The notes beneath the pieces were generated by a model. The model was not told the DNA's origin, did not search any database, and was given only the letters and a program-made list of their open reading frames with translations. 64,000 nt of DNA from CAVZTX01 sp963778375 (lineage in GTDB: Bacteria; Chloroflexota; Ktedonobacteria; Ktedonobacterales; Ktedonobacteraceae), in the NCBI GenBank assembly GCA_963778375.1, contig CAVZTX010000027.1, forward strand, positions 286,515 to 350,514. Reading direction: 5' to 3'. Position numbers and translations under genes: made by a program. Positions 46,427 through 55,280 of the stretch are shown one piece after another; position 1 is the first letter of the stretch, and every line of letters starts with the position of its first letter.

Positions 46427-46640
46427 ATGCCTTGCCCGGATCGGTTATCGCAGTGGTCACAGGAAGTGTCAACGGCTTTTACCCATTTGAGCAAACCGCA
46501 AGTCTAGGAGCTGCTGCTTTGGAGTGCAGGAACAGCAGGGATCACGCAAATCAGTACTCTGCTTGCGCTGGTGCTGGAACAACAGGAACAGGCAGTGTTT
46601 CAGCGCTTGCGCGAATGGTATCTGCGCGGACGCCTGGGGT
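46427..46640 (+). pseudogene. IS4-like transposase, N-terminal relic
   Basis: MPCPDRLSQWSQEVSTAFTH then LSKPQV and an in-frame TAG, followed after a small shift by QISTLLALVLEQQEQAVFQR and LREWYL. I recall this start as the N-terminus of a multi-copy Ktedonobacteria IS4-type transposase. The rest is gone. Different from the relic at 37.8-38.2 kb. Confidence 0.6.
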
Positions 46641-46913
46641 TAATCGCGGCCCGGTTCAACGCAGAGGTCTTGCCGTGCGGCAAATTGCGAGCAGAAGCTT
46701 GGCCTGAGACATCACAGCTCCCAGGAAACTGCCTTCGGCCTCCGCCTTGCACCAACGGGAGCAGAAACGCCGCGCACGCGCACGGGCGCGAACTGCGGTT
46801 TGACTGCTCCCAAAAACCTATACTTGAAAGACCCCCTCTCTCCCCGACACATGTGTTCAGATGTGGATCAGATACCCCAGGGAGAAAAGGTAAGGGGCAG
46901 GACCACCCGAAAT

Positions 46914-47046
46914 GTAGGGGCAGTGCCTTGCGCCTGCCCTGCCTCCTGAATCCCCAGCATGTTCTCATCCTGTAGGGGCAGTGCCTTGCGCCTGCCCTCA
47001 TCGTCATCCTTATCGTCCTGTAGGGGCAGTGCCTTGTGCCTGCCCT
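46914..47046. repeat. Three GTAGGGGC-type palindromic repeats
   Basis: Copies at 46914-46940, 46972-46998 and 47020-47046: GTAGGGGCAGTGCCTTGYGC then CTGCCCT, arms GGGCAG/CTGCCC. The spacers between them share CATCCT/TCGTCCTG motifs. Confidence 0.8.
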
Positions 47047-47070
47047 ACCTCGTTCTCATCCTAAAGGGGC

Positions 47071-47622
47071 TCATCTACCAGCCTTACTCACCGGCTCATA
47101 CGAAAGCACAACCACCCCCGAAGCAAACGTCTTTGTCTCCACAAGTTTCAATATCTTCTTCTCACCCCCATCCCTAAAAACACGCTTTCCACTCCCTACG
47201 ACTATAGGAAAAACCATCAGCCTGTATTCATCAACGAGATCCAACTGTGTCAACGTATGCACCAGCTCGCAACTCCCGAAAACCAGAATATCCTGACCCG
47301 GCTCCCCCTTGAATCTGTTGACCTCCTCCGCGAGATCGCCCGTAATCAAGCTCGCATTCCACTCCATCTGGGTGAGGGTCCGAGAAGCCACATACTTGGG
47401 CATGCTATTCATGCGCTCACCATATTCCCCCGTCCCTTCCATATTCGGCCACGCAGCAGCAAAACCCTGATACGTCACTCGTCCCAACAGAAGCGCATCG
47501 CACGCAAACAGTTCAGCAAATTTAAACTGCTCCTGCTCCTTACTCCCAAATTGAAACGTCCACGCCGGGTTTTCCATCACCCCGTCCAAAGACACGAACT
47601 CAGATACAATCACTTTTCTCAC
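47071..47622 (-). CDS. RibD C-terminal / dihydrofolate-reductase-like protein
   Basis: 183 residues. N-terminus MRKVIVSEFVSLDGVMENPA and the middle ALLLGRVTYQGFAAAWPNME are typical of the RibD_C/DHFR-like family; the end has DEYRLMVFPIVVGSGKRVF. NADPH-dependent reductase fold; the real substrate of these stand-alone proteins is usually unknown. Single gene next to the repeat cluster. Confidence 0.85.
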   Translation of the reverse strand: MRKVIVSEFVSLDGVMENPAWTFQFGSKEQEQFKFAELFACDALLLGRVTYQGFAAAWPNMEGTGEYGERMNSMPKYVASRTLTQMEWNASLITGDLAEEVNRFKGEPGQDILVFGSCELVHTLTQLDLVDEYRLMVFPIVVGSGKRVFRDGGEKKILKLVETKTFASGVVVLSYEPVSKAGR

Positions 47623-47757
47623 GATGATTCTCCTCTTGTGGAAACAAAATCTGCTTGCAATTTACAAATGCAGACACTCACCCATTCTTAAACCACAGGG
47701 AAGAAGCGGAACCATTCTATTCTATTCTTTTCCCCTAAAATCTCCACTATACGCCCA

Positions 47758-48918
47758 CTAATCCTGATATCCCCTCAAACGGAGTGGAGCACTGACTGCA
47801 TGCAAGTGGTGCAGAATTGCTTGATACGACTGTAGCCAGCTCGTCTCACTATAGGGGATAGAGCATGCTTGGCAGAAGGGTTTGATGATGTCCTGTGCTT
47901 CTTTCAAACGATTGCGGGGCATACTGGGGAACAGGTGATGCTCGATCTGATAGTTTAATCCTCCATACCAGAAGTCAGTGAAGGGATGTCCTTTCACGTT
48001 GCGAGCCGTCTCTACCTGACGATGCAAAAAGTCCATGGTGCTCTCCTTGTCCAACACCGGCATCCCTTTATGATTTGGAGCGAAGATCGACCCCAAATAC
48101 AGACCCGAGAGTCCCTGATGGATGATTATGAACAAGATCGCTTGCCACACCTGCAGGGAGTAGAACACCAGGCCCAGGTAGCCTAGATAATGGATCAGCA
48201 GGAGCGCCACTTCAACAAGATGATATTTTTCCTTTTTTCGCACCAGGAAGAGTATGCTGTAGAACTTCAGATTCAACAAGGCGAGTAACAAGAGAGGGAA
48301 GAAGAAAAAGGCCTGATACTTCACCATAAACTTCCTGAGCTTTCCCTTGCGAGGAAGATGGTCCTGCGAAAAGGCGAGCACCGGAATGTCAATATCAGGG
48401 TCAAGGTCTTCTTGATTGGGATGACTGTGGTGTTGATTATGCTTCTCAATCCACCATCCATGACTTATTCCCATCAACAAGTCACCCATAACCAGGCTCA
48501 TAAGATCATTTTTCCAGGTCCTGCGAAACGGTTGCCGATGTCCAGCATCATGACCCAGTAAACCAAGTTGCGTAGTGACAAAGGCCAGAAAGGCGGCATT
48601 GAGAACCTGAAGCCAAAAAGGACGGACAAGCATCAAGAAGGTCAGACTTAGTAGTAATAGGCTGAGCGTCAGCAGAATCTTGGCTATATAGTACGTCGGG
48701 TGCTTCTCTAACAAGCCCCTTTGCTTGATCAGGCGTTTCAACGCGGCAAAGTCGTTGCCAGCCGGAGGCCCACCAATGCTCACTTTAGAGCGGCTAGGGT
48801 CAGTATCTGCGAGGGAACGTGCAGCAGGTATATCCAGTTCTGCTGCCTTTCCGCTGTACATCCCCTTTGATCTAAGTGCCATGGAGTATGGGCGTGAACG
48901 CGTACTCTCTTTCGTCAT
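47758..48918 (-). CDS. Membrane fatty acid desaturase
   Basis: 386 residues from ATG 48918, where GGAAGGAG lies eight bases upstream. Three histidine boxes of di-iron desaturases: GLLGHDAGHRQ, EKHNQHHSHPNQ and NYQIEHHLFPSMPR, with two hydrophobic helix pairs between. The QIEHH third box matches acyl-lipid (delta-6/front-end or linoleoyl-type) enzymes. Introduces a double bond into membrane fatty acids and so adjusts fluidity. Single gene. Confidence 0.9.
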   Translation of the reverse strand: MTKESTRSRPYSMALRSKGMYSGKAAELDIPAARSLADTDPSRSKVSIGGPPAGNDFAALKRLIKQRGLLEKHPTYYIAKILLTLSLLLLSLTFLMLVRPFWLQVLNAAFLAFVTTQLGLLGHDAGHRQPFRRTWKNDLMSLVMGDLLMGISHGWWIEKHNQHHSHPNQEDLDPDIDIPVLAFSQDHLPRKGKLRKFMVKYQAFFFFPLLLLALLNLKFYSILFLVRKKEKYHLVEVALLLIHYLGYLGLVFYSLQVWQAILFIIIHQGLSGLYLGSIFAPNHKGMPVLDKESTMDFLHRQVETARNVKGHPFTDFWYGGLNYQIEHHLFPSMPRNRLKEAQDIIKPFCQACSIPYSETSWLQSYQAILHHLHAVSAPLRLRGYQD

Positions 48919-49357
48919 CGAATGTGCTCCTTCCAACAGTTCATGTATAAGATGGTATGGTAGTAAGAGTGAAAGGAAGACACGTTTGTTTCACGGCAAT
49001 GTCTTTCAAATCGTCGTCGAGTTCTTGGTGTATACAAAGCTTCGTAAACGTCGCATTAAAATTAATCTCAATAAACAGTCCAATCACCGCCTCTATAGCC
49101 GCCAACACAGCATAGGCAAAAGGCGTTGCATCTTCAATCAATCCTTAATGAAGCATCACAGAAGACATACTGATCCAGACACCGCTTTCTAACGTACACC
49201 TGGTATCGCATCTTATTGAGGAGCGCAAGTGGAGGAGCATCTTCAGGCACGTGAACTCACAGTATAGAATGCTCCACACAAGCGAGATGAAACGAAGCAA
49301 CAAGCCTATCCTGTGTTATGCCTGACCTGAAATAGGATACCTACAAAGGAGACTACC
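48919..49357. other. Intergenic region with a possible channel-gene remnant
   Basis: About 440 bases between the desaturase and the nitroreductase-like gene. On the minus strand (48941-49141) a short frame reads IEDATPFAYAVLAAIEAVIG and LFIEINFNATFTK, which recalls the last helix of small bacterial ion channels; no upstream part of such a gene remains. Low certainty. Nothing else seen. Confidence 0.3.
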
Positions 49358-50728
49358 ATGGCAGCAGAAGTGTTTCGCTCAACACCAGAACCCGAGCAGC
49401 AATTCGCGCACTATTCCCTGCTCGATGCGCTGCTCGCCCGCCGCTCACGCCGCTTCGGCAAAGGCATGCGGTTGAACGGTGGGCCCCTGGCCTACGAAAG
49501 CGGGCACGAGCCTGCACCATTGAGCCTGGCAGAGGAGGCGACCCTCGCTTTTGCCGCCTGCGGCATTACCGGCTATACCATGGCAGAGTTGCCATATGAG
49601 ACAGGCGATGTTGCTGAGGCTGGCGGTGGGAATATTATCATGAACTTTGTTGGCCGAACGGTCTTCAGCGCGGACGCCGCGCACCTGGTGACCGTCTTTG
49701 TGCTCAACAACGATGGCGTCTGGCTGCTCAAGCGACCTCAAGACTATCCTCGTCTGGAGGTGCCCGAACTGGTCAAGGCGGCACGCGAACATCGCTGGCT
49801 GGATGTATATACAAAGAGCCGCGTGCAGATAGCGGATCGACGGCTGGACGTACCCCGCGAACCCCCATTTGTGCCCCCCTTCAATAAGTGGTCGGCCAAC
49901 GTCCCTGGCACCACCTACTTCCTGCCCATTGCTGAACTCAGTGGCCTCTTTCTCAATATCCTGCTGGCAGCGTTTAGCGAAGAGGTGGCATATTTCGTCA
50001 TGGATGAGCGCAATAACTTCCAACCCGCAGGAATCACTAAATTTGGCCGTTCAAAGGGTGGCTACCTGCACGACAATCTCGCAGAAGGCCGCGTGGCAAC
50101 TGTAGGCTTACTCAACACCTGGCTGTATGAGTTTGCTGCCGTTGAGCAAGGGGCTATGCTCCAGAACCTGGCCCTCGTGACTGCGGCACTGGGACTCGGC
50201 GGATTTCCTCATCTGGCATCTCATCCGTTTGGCTGGTTTCAGGCACTCAACTTTCGCATGACGAATATACCGTTTTCACGCACCATTGGAGCTGGACTTC
50301 TCATGAAGGGGCTGCTGCGGGTGCTTAAAAAAGACATCCCTATCCCAACAGCGGTTGGGCTGGAACGGGATGGTCAAGTACTCATCAAGCCGTTCTGCCC
50401 ACCGTACTATCGCAGCATGGAAGAGGCGGTCCTGGCGTTTGTGGACTATAAATATGCCCAGGGACAAGGCACGTTGCGTGATGGTGGAGCAGCCACCAAC
50501 TGGCAGGACGGGGCTAAGGTACAGGCAGGTATTCCTCGCTACTCCGACCAGGCCATCGCGGCAACGATCGCTTGCTGCGAGTACCTCTACTCACGCTATG
50601 GCCGTATCCCAGCGACCAACGGGCCATTCCGTACCTTGATGGCCTATCAGGCTCATCACCTTGATGCCGATTTCTATCGAAGGTTTTACCGTCCCGAGGT
50701 TGTCGGTGAAGTCGTGAAGTCAGGGTAG
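49358..50728 (+). CDS. Nitroreductase-superfamily-like protein
   Basis: 456 residues, AAAGGAG before the ATG. Start SLLDALLARRSRRFGKGM has the Arg-rich FMN-phosphate pattern of nitroreductases; the second half has EQGAMLQNLALVTAALGLGG, the other FMN-contacting helix. About twice the usual length, as in SagB/ThcOx-like or two-domain members, with extra C-terminal helices. Substrate unknown; there is no peptide cluster around it. Its stop is directly followed by the TTCGTAACG motif of the next gene. Confidence 0.6.
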   Translation: MAAEVFRSTPEPEQQFAHYSLLDALLARRSRRFGKGMRLNGGPLAYESGHEPAPLSLAEEATLAFAACGITGYTMAELPYETGDVAEAGGGNIIMNFVGRTVFSADAAHLVTVFVLNNDGVWLLKRPQDYPRLEVPELVKAAREHRWLDVYTKSRVQIADRRLDVPREPPFVPPFNKWSANVPGTTYFLPIAELSGLFLNILLAAFSEEVAYFVMDERNNFQPAGITKFGRSKGGYLHDNLAEGRVATVGLLNTWLYEFAAVEQGAMLQNLALVTAALGLGGFPHLASHPFGWFQALNFRMTNIPFSRTIGAGLLMKGLLRVLKKDIPIPTAVGLERDGQVLIKPFCPPYYRSMEEAVLAFVDYKYAQGQGTLRDGGAATNWQDGAKVQAGIPRYSDQAIAATIACCEYLYSRYGRIPATNGPFRTLMAYQAHHLDADFYRRFYRPEVVGEVVKSG

Positions 50729-50749
50729 TTCGTAACGCTTTTCGTAACG
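50729..50749 (+). promoter_or_regulatory. Tandem TTCGTAACG motif upstream of sensor paralogue 2
   Basis: TTCGTAACGCTTTTCGTAACG begins at the base after the stop codon of the preceding gene and lies 127 bases before ATG 50877. Identical to the block upstream of the paralogue at 42015-43370, in the same orientation to the gene. Confidence 0.65.
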
Positions 50750-50876
50750 ATTGGGAGACGATCATATGCTATGATGGTATCATGGAAGATGAAAACGTCT
50801 ACTCACCGTCGTTTCATGCTTCTTGGTGTTTGCAAGCTTCACTGGTTGCTTCAAGAACAGCACAAGGAGAACAGCG

Positions 50877-52226
50877 ATGAACCTGCACCATGCAGCGACC
50901 CACATCACATCGAGCCATGAACAGCATCACGAAGCTGATACACGGTTACATGGTCGCTGGCTGCTGCTTGCCAGGATGGTGTGGTTTGCACTGGTTGCCC
51001 TCACGCTGAGTATCTATATGGCCAGCCTGCCAGAGTATGTTACCGAACTCCAAACGGTGTGTCGGTTCGCTGCCTGCTCCTTAGGGCAACTCTCCCCCGA
51101 CCAGGTAGTGACGTTACAGCACTTCGGCCTTTCTGTTGGCAGCTACGCTACCTTCATGGTTGCACTCGCCACCATCGTCGCTTTGGTCGTTTTCGGGACT
51201 GGCGGCCTGATCTACTGGCGCAAGTCCGACGACTGGATGGCGTTGCTCTTTGCGCTCATTTGCGTGATGGCTGGCACGTTCCCCGTCCTCTTTACGGTGG
51301 GAACGAGTCACTCAGTATGGCGGTTGCCGATCCTGTTCGTAGCCGAACTGCTCTTGCTCGCGTTCTTCCTCGGCTTCACCCTCTTTCCCGACGGACGGTT
51401 TGTGCCGCGCTGGACACGCTGGCTCCTCGTGGTCTTTAGTATCGAGTCAGTAGTCTTCACCTTCTTCACGAACTTTTTCACTGCCTTTTTCACTACCCCT
51501 CTCTGGCTCGGAGTACCGTTTGTTCTACTGTTCTTTAGCCTATATGCAGGCCTGGTCATCGCTCAGATGTACCGCTATCGCCACGTGTCCACTCTCGTCC
51601 AGCGTCAACAAACCAAGTGGGTGGTCTATGGCTTCACAGCGAATATGGTGGTGTCTGTCCTAGTGTTCTTGCCTGCGCTGATCTTTCCTCGATCACTCTC
51701 TCCCCTGGTCTTTCTCCTCGTCTTCAACTGCACGATGTTACTCTACCCGTTCACCTTTGGTATCGCCATTTTACGCTACCGCCTGTGGGACATCGATGTC
51801 CTGATCAACCGCACTCTGGTCTATGGCACACTGACGATCATCCTGACCGGGGTCTACGTTGGCCTGATCATTGTCCTGCAAGCGCTCCTGCGTGGCATCA
51901 TCAGCCAGGATAGCAGCGTCGCTATCGTCATCTCCACCCTGGCCATTGCCGCATTGTTTCAGCCAGTTCGCAAGCGCATCCAGCAGCTTATCGACCGCCG
52001 CTTCTATCGCAGCAAGTACGATGCTGCCAGGACCGTAGCAGCGTTCAGCGCCACCTTGCGCCAGGAAGTGGACTTGGCGCAACTGCACGATAACTTGCTG
52101 TCCGTGGTGCAGGAGACCATGCAGCCCACTCATATTTCGCTCTGGCTGCGTCCACCTCAACACGACGAAAAACGTCAAGCTCCCTGGAGAACCAACCCTC
52201 CTCTACTTTCTCAGGAAGAAAGCTAA
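50877..52226 (+). CDS. Multi-helix membrane sensor-like protein without kinase domain (paralogue 2)
   Basis: 449 residues from ATG 50877 (AAGGAG seven bases upstream). Same plan as the 42015 protein: about nine helices, WRKSDDWMALLFALICVMAG, RYRLWDIDVLINRTLVYGTL, IQQLIDRRFYRSKYDAARTV, end VVQETMQPTHISLWLRPP. The kinase or GAF part normally following in related sensors is missing, so it may act with a partner histidine kinase. Shared upstream motif suggests joint control with paralogue 1. Confidence 0.7.
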   Translation: MNLHHAATHITSSHEQHHEADTRLHGRWLLLARMVWFALVALTLSIYMASLPEYVTELQTVCRFAACSLGQLSPDQVVTLQHFGLSVGSYATFMVALATIVALVVFGTGGLIYWRKSDDWMALLFALICVMAGTFPVLFTVGTSHSVWRLPILFVAELLLLAFFLGFTLFPDGRFVPRWTRWLLVVFSIESVVFTFFTNFFTAFFTTPLWLGVPFVLLFFSLYAGLVIAQMYRYRHVSTLVQRQQTKWVVYGFTANMVVSVLVFLPALIFPRSLSPLVFLLVFNCTMLLYPFTFGIAILRYRLWDIDVLINRTLVYGTLTIILTGVYVGLIIVLQALLRGIISQDSSVAIVISTLAIAALFQPVRKRIQQLIDRRFYRSKYDAARTVAAFSATLRQEVDLAQLHDNLLSVVQETMQPTHISLWLRPPQHDEKRQAPWRTNPPLLSQEES

Positions 52227-52275
52227 CACATCCCCTGTCCCCTCGCGACCCCTCAGACTGGAAACGTACCATTGC

Positions 52276-52846
52276 TTACACTGATGCCAGCCATTCATCT
52301 TTGAGCAATCCAAAGTAATGGGCATCCAAAAACTGGTCGCGGAAGAAGAAACGCTGGCGCAAATTTCCCTCATACGTGAAGCCAAGCTTGAGTAAGAGAC
52401 TCTGAGAGCGCGTATTCCTCGGATCAGTGGCTGCTTCAACGCGATGCAATCCAAGCTCGGTAAATCCATAGGTCAGGATGGCTGGCATCGCTTCAGCCAT
52501 AATGCCCTGCCGCCAATACGCACGATGGAGTTCGTAGCCGGTTTCGGCATAATGAAAGTCTGGACCAAAAGAAACGAAAGCGCATGAACCGATGATAGCA
52601 TCCTCACCTTTGAGCGTGATACCCCAGAATATCGCTTCGCGCCAATCATCAGGAATCCTGGAGATGTTGAAGCAACGCATGAGTATCTTCGAGAGACTGA
52701 TGAGTTTCATCTCCATAGAAGTCCATCACCTCCCGATCAGACTTTATCGCAAAGAATGCTTCTGCATCCGTTGGCTGAATTTGACGAAGATGCAAGCGGT
52801 TTGTGGTCAGAGAGGGAAAGTGGGTAAATGCTGCGTCAATGCTCAT
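52276..52846 (-). CDS. GNAT (RimJ-type) N-acetyltransferase, one frameshift
   Basis: The N-terminal part MSIDAAFTHFPSLTTNRLHL, then RQIQPTDAEAFFAIKSD ends at a false stop near 52660; the next frame continues with IPDDWREAIFWGITLKGEDA, ELHRAYWRQGIMAEAMPAIL and ATDPRNTRSQSLLLKLGFTY. Joined, about 188 residues, the normal RimJ/RimL size, with the acetyl-CoA loop RQGIMAEA and the N-R-S-Q-S-L-L-K-L-G-F end. It would acetylate an amine; substrate unknown. One inserted or deleted base explains the break. Confidence 0.75.
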
Positions 52847-53011
52847 AGCAAGCCTCCTTTTACTCTAAAATAGAGTGTTCCCATCATATCACGCCACACA
52901 AAAAGCACCCCCGGCCAACTTCTGCTGCGTTTGGCGGCCAGGAAGAAGTATAATGAGCCTATCGTACTCTGGTAGAGTTGTACTTTGCCAACACAAGAAA
53001 GGAAAACCACC

Positions 53012-53668
53012 ATGCCCATCCTTGAACTTTCCACCGACACCCTGCTCACCACCACCCGCTCAGTCCGCAAGCGGCTCGACCTCTCGCGCCCCGTCGAGCC
53101 CGAAGTCATCCGTGAATGCCTCGAACTTGCCCTGCAGGCCCCCACCGGCAGCAACAGCCAGGGCTGGCACTTCGTCGTCGTCACCGACCCCGCCCAACGC
53201 CAGGCCCTCGCCGAACTCTATCGTAAAGGCGGAACCCAATATATGCAGCGCCAGGCCTCAGTCCTTCAGAAACTATCCGCATCCAACCAGCAAGAAGCCG
53301 CCGCCATGTCCAGAATCGTCAAATCCGCCCAATACCTCATCGACCACCTGCACGAAGTACCCGTCCACGTCATCCCCTGCATCCATGGTCGCACCGACAA
53401 CCAACCCGCCAATGCCCAGGCCGCCAGTTGGGGCTCCATCATGCCCGCTGCCTGGAGCTTCATGCTCGCCGCCCGCTCCCGTGGCCTCGGCACCAGCCTC
53501 ACTAGCTTCCACCTCGCCTTCGAGCAAGAAGCCGCCCAACTCCTCGGCATCCCCTACGAAAAAATCATGCAAGCCGGCCTCATCCCCGTCGCCTACACCC
53601 TCGGCACCGAATTCAAACCCGCCCCCCGCAAACCCTTAGACACCGTCCTCCACTGGGACCGCTGGTGA
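53012..53668 (+). CDS. Nitroreductase family protein
   Basis: 218 residues, AAAGGAA before ATG 53012. FMN-phosphate site LLTTTRSVRKRLDLSRPVEP, substrate loop LALQAPTGSNSQGWHFVVVT, and AASWGSIMPAAWSFMLAARS plus GLGTSLTSFHLAFEQEAAQL. A dimeric FMN NAD(P)H oxidoreductase of the nitroreductase family. Its codons end in C or G almost throughout, unlike neighbouring genes, which may mean recent acquisition. Confidence 0.85.
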   Translation: MPILELSTDTLLTTTRSVRKRLDLSRPVEPEVIRECLELALQAPTGSNSQGWHFVVVTDPAQRQALAELYRKGGTQYMQRQASVLQKLSASNQQEAAAMSRIVKSAQYLIDHLHEVPVHVIPCIHGRTDNQPANAQAASWGSIMPAAWSFMLAARSRGLGTSLTSFHLAFEQEAAQLLGIPYEKIMQAGLIPVAYTLGTEFKPAPRKPLDTVLHWDRW

Positions 53669-54051
53669 GGTCGCCAACACTACCAATAAATGACGCAAAA
53701 TAGCCCCACTTCCCAGCCAGGAAAGAGGACAGTTGTGATCAGGAGTGTTTTTGATAATGTAATTGTTTACCACCCTCCCACGAACGTTAGCCGAAATTCC
53801 GGCCACTTCCCAAAAAGTGTTAGTTGAAATTGGTAGCCAATTGCCATTTTTCGTGCAGTTTGTTAATTGAAAAGTAGACCGCGTAGCCTCGCAAAGGTTG
53901 AGCTTCGCTCTCCACCCTAATGTTTTCAAGAAACACAGGTAATCAGAACAGGTAATTTAACAGGTGTATTACTCCTTTTTCCTGCGTATACTGTGAGCAG
54001 TTTAAGCAATTCACCTCTTCACGAGGTGAGAGTTAAGAAAGGAGCAAACCA
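53669..54051. other. Intergenic region: possible IS21-type end remnant and ABM1 promoter
   Basis: Two imperfect direct repeats, CGTTAGCCGAAATTCCGG (from 53785) and TGTTAGTTGAAATTGGTAG (from 53819), resemble multi-repeat IS21-family ends. From 53933 begins the promoter block shared with the second ABM gene. Confidence 0.35.
53933..54010 (+). promoter_or_regulatory. Promoter block of ABM gene 1 (duplicated at 55155)
   Basis: Three ACAGGT-type direct repeats (53935, 53948 and 53960, about 12-13 bases apart) followed by TATACT at 53987-53992. The same arrangement occurs at 55155-55230 upstream of the second ABM gene with few changes. Confidence 0.6.
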
Positions 54052-54348
54052 ATGCACGCACGAGTTATCACAAGCCAGTTTCAGCCAGGTAAGGCGGACG
54101 AAGTAGTCCAGATTTATCGCGAGTCGATGCTGCCCGAAGCCAGGCAGCAAAGAGGGTTCAAAGGGGTTATGTTCCTGGTAGACCACAGTACAAGCAAGGC
54201 CATCTCAATCACGTTGTGGCAGACCGAAGCTGATGCACAGGCCAGTGGGGCAACCAGTCCCTACTTGCAGGCACAGATTGCCAAAGCCCCCTCCCTCTTG
54301 GCCGCAGCACCTGTCATCGAAACGTATGAGGTCGCTCTCCAAGAGTAA
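54052..54348 (+). CDS. Antibiotic-biosynthesis-monooxygenase (ABM)-like protein 1
   Basis: 98 residues, AAAGGAG upstream. Ferredoxin-like ABM fold: MHARVITSQFQPGKADEVVQ, IYRESMLPEARQQRGFKGVM, and the last strand IETYEVALQ. Dimeric alpha/beta proteins of this type can be monooxygenases, heme-degrading or simply ligand-binding; no activity can be assigned. Paralogue of the 55588 gene; both have duplicated promoters and hairpins downstream. Confidence 0.75.
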   Translation: MHARVITSQFQPGKADEVVQIYRESMLPEARQQRGFKGVMFLVDHSTSKAISITLWQTEADAQASGATSPYLQAQIAKAPSLLAAAPVIETYEVALQE

Positions 54349-54386
54349 ACACTTCCCCAGGGTGAATACTCAAACTGCGAGGCGAG

Positions 54387-54418
54387 GAACTCGGTGGCTC
54401 ACAGATGCCGAGTTCTTT
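54387..54418 (+). terminator. Terminator-like hairpin after ABM gene 1
   Basis: GAACTCGG (54387-54394), 13-base loop, CCGAGTTC (54408-54415), then TTTGT. Corresponds in position to the hairpin after ABM gene 2. Confidence 0.55.
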
Positions 54419-54466
54419 GTAATTTCAAGACATGCGGACTGCTTGAGAATATAGTGGGGGAATCAA

Positions 54467-54511
54467 GTGGTACACTTTTCGGTTAACAAGCGGTCACTTT
54501 TCGATTATCGG
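54467..54511. mobile_element. IS21-type terminal repeat remnant
   Basis: Two adjacent similar units, GTGGTACACTTTTCGGTTA and GCGGTCACTTTTCGATTATC, in the style of the multiple terminal repeats of IS21-family elements. No istA/istB genes are present. A solo end or scar. Confidence 0.4.
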
Positions 54512-54641
54512 AAACACAGGAGAACGATGGTAGTCAAGATCCTTGGTACTCGAAAAAGCAGGAGCAGAACCGTATCAAAACAGTCCACTCCTGGCTTTTC
54601 CTTTCAGCGAGCATTCCAACGGCGATTGCTCTCAGCCAAAG

Positions 54642-54968
54642 TTACTTTCTTGGTCCCCGAAACGTCACTGCACCCGCTTTACGCATCGCCTCCGCCACAT
54701 CCGCCCCGGTCATAGCCAGCGTTGTCTTGGTCGCCTTGAGGTGACCGGGCGATATGGCCGCCAGGATAGCAGCAGTCGCAGTGACTTCATCTGGAAACTC
54801 CCAAAGCACGAACCCATCGTACTCGCCAAGCGTAAAGTATAACGCGACGAATCGCCCTCCCATCTTCTCTGTCAGTTCTCGAATGACAGTAGTGCGATCC
54901 TCTGGGTTTTTCACAAATGCTGTGAGCGCTTCAGAAGTGTAGGCAAATTGCGACATATAGAGAGGCAT
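54642..54968 (-). CDS. GYD-domain protein
   Basis: 108 residues from ATG 54968, preceded by AAAGGAGGAGG. GYD pattern: MPLYMSQFAYTSEALTAFVK, then FVALYFTLGEYDGFVLWEFP. Another small ferredoxin-like fold protein, lying between the two ABM genes on the opposite strand. Role unknown; the clustering of three dimeric alpha/beta barrel-type genes suggests a shared process. Confidence 0.8.
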   Translation of the reverse strand: MPLYMSQFAYTSEALTAFVKNPEDRTTVIRELTEKMGGRFVALYFTLGEYDGFVLWEFPDEVTATAAILAAISPGHLKATKTTLAMTGADVAEAMRKAGAVTFRGPRK

Positions 54969-55154
54969 TGCTCCTCCTCCTTTCAGAACGTCTCCGAACA
55001 AACGAAGTCCCGATCTTAAGTCCAGCTACCAAAGCCAAATAGTCGCCTGAACCCACGTGAGAAAACTCTCGGGTCTCACAACGAGTTCAGATGCCACAGG
55101 AGTCATGCAGTACCTTCCTAATGTACACCCACCGTCAATCTCAAAAAAGAGAAA

Positions 55155-55230
55155 AACAGGTAATCAGAACGGGTAATTTAACAGGCGTATTTTTCCCTTC
55201 CCCTGCATATACTTTAAACAACATAAGGAA
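55155..55230 (+). promoter_or_regulatory. Promoter block of ABM gene 2 (copy of 53933-54010)
   Basis: ACAGGT, ACGGGT and ACAGGC repeats at the same spacing as in copy 1, followed by TATACT at 55208-55213. In this copy the ATG is about 375 bases away, because a repeat array separates promoter and gene. Confidence 0.6.
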
Positions 55231-55280
55231 TTCTTACGCTGAACAACCCTAATGAATTTTTCCACCCGAATGGGAAATGC

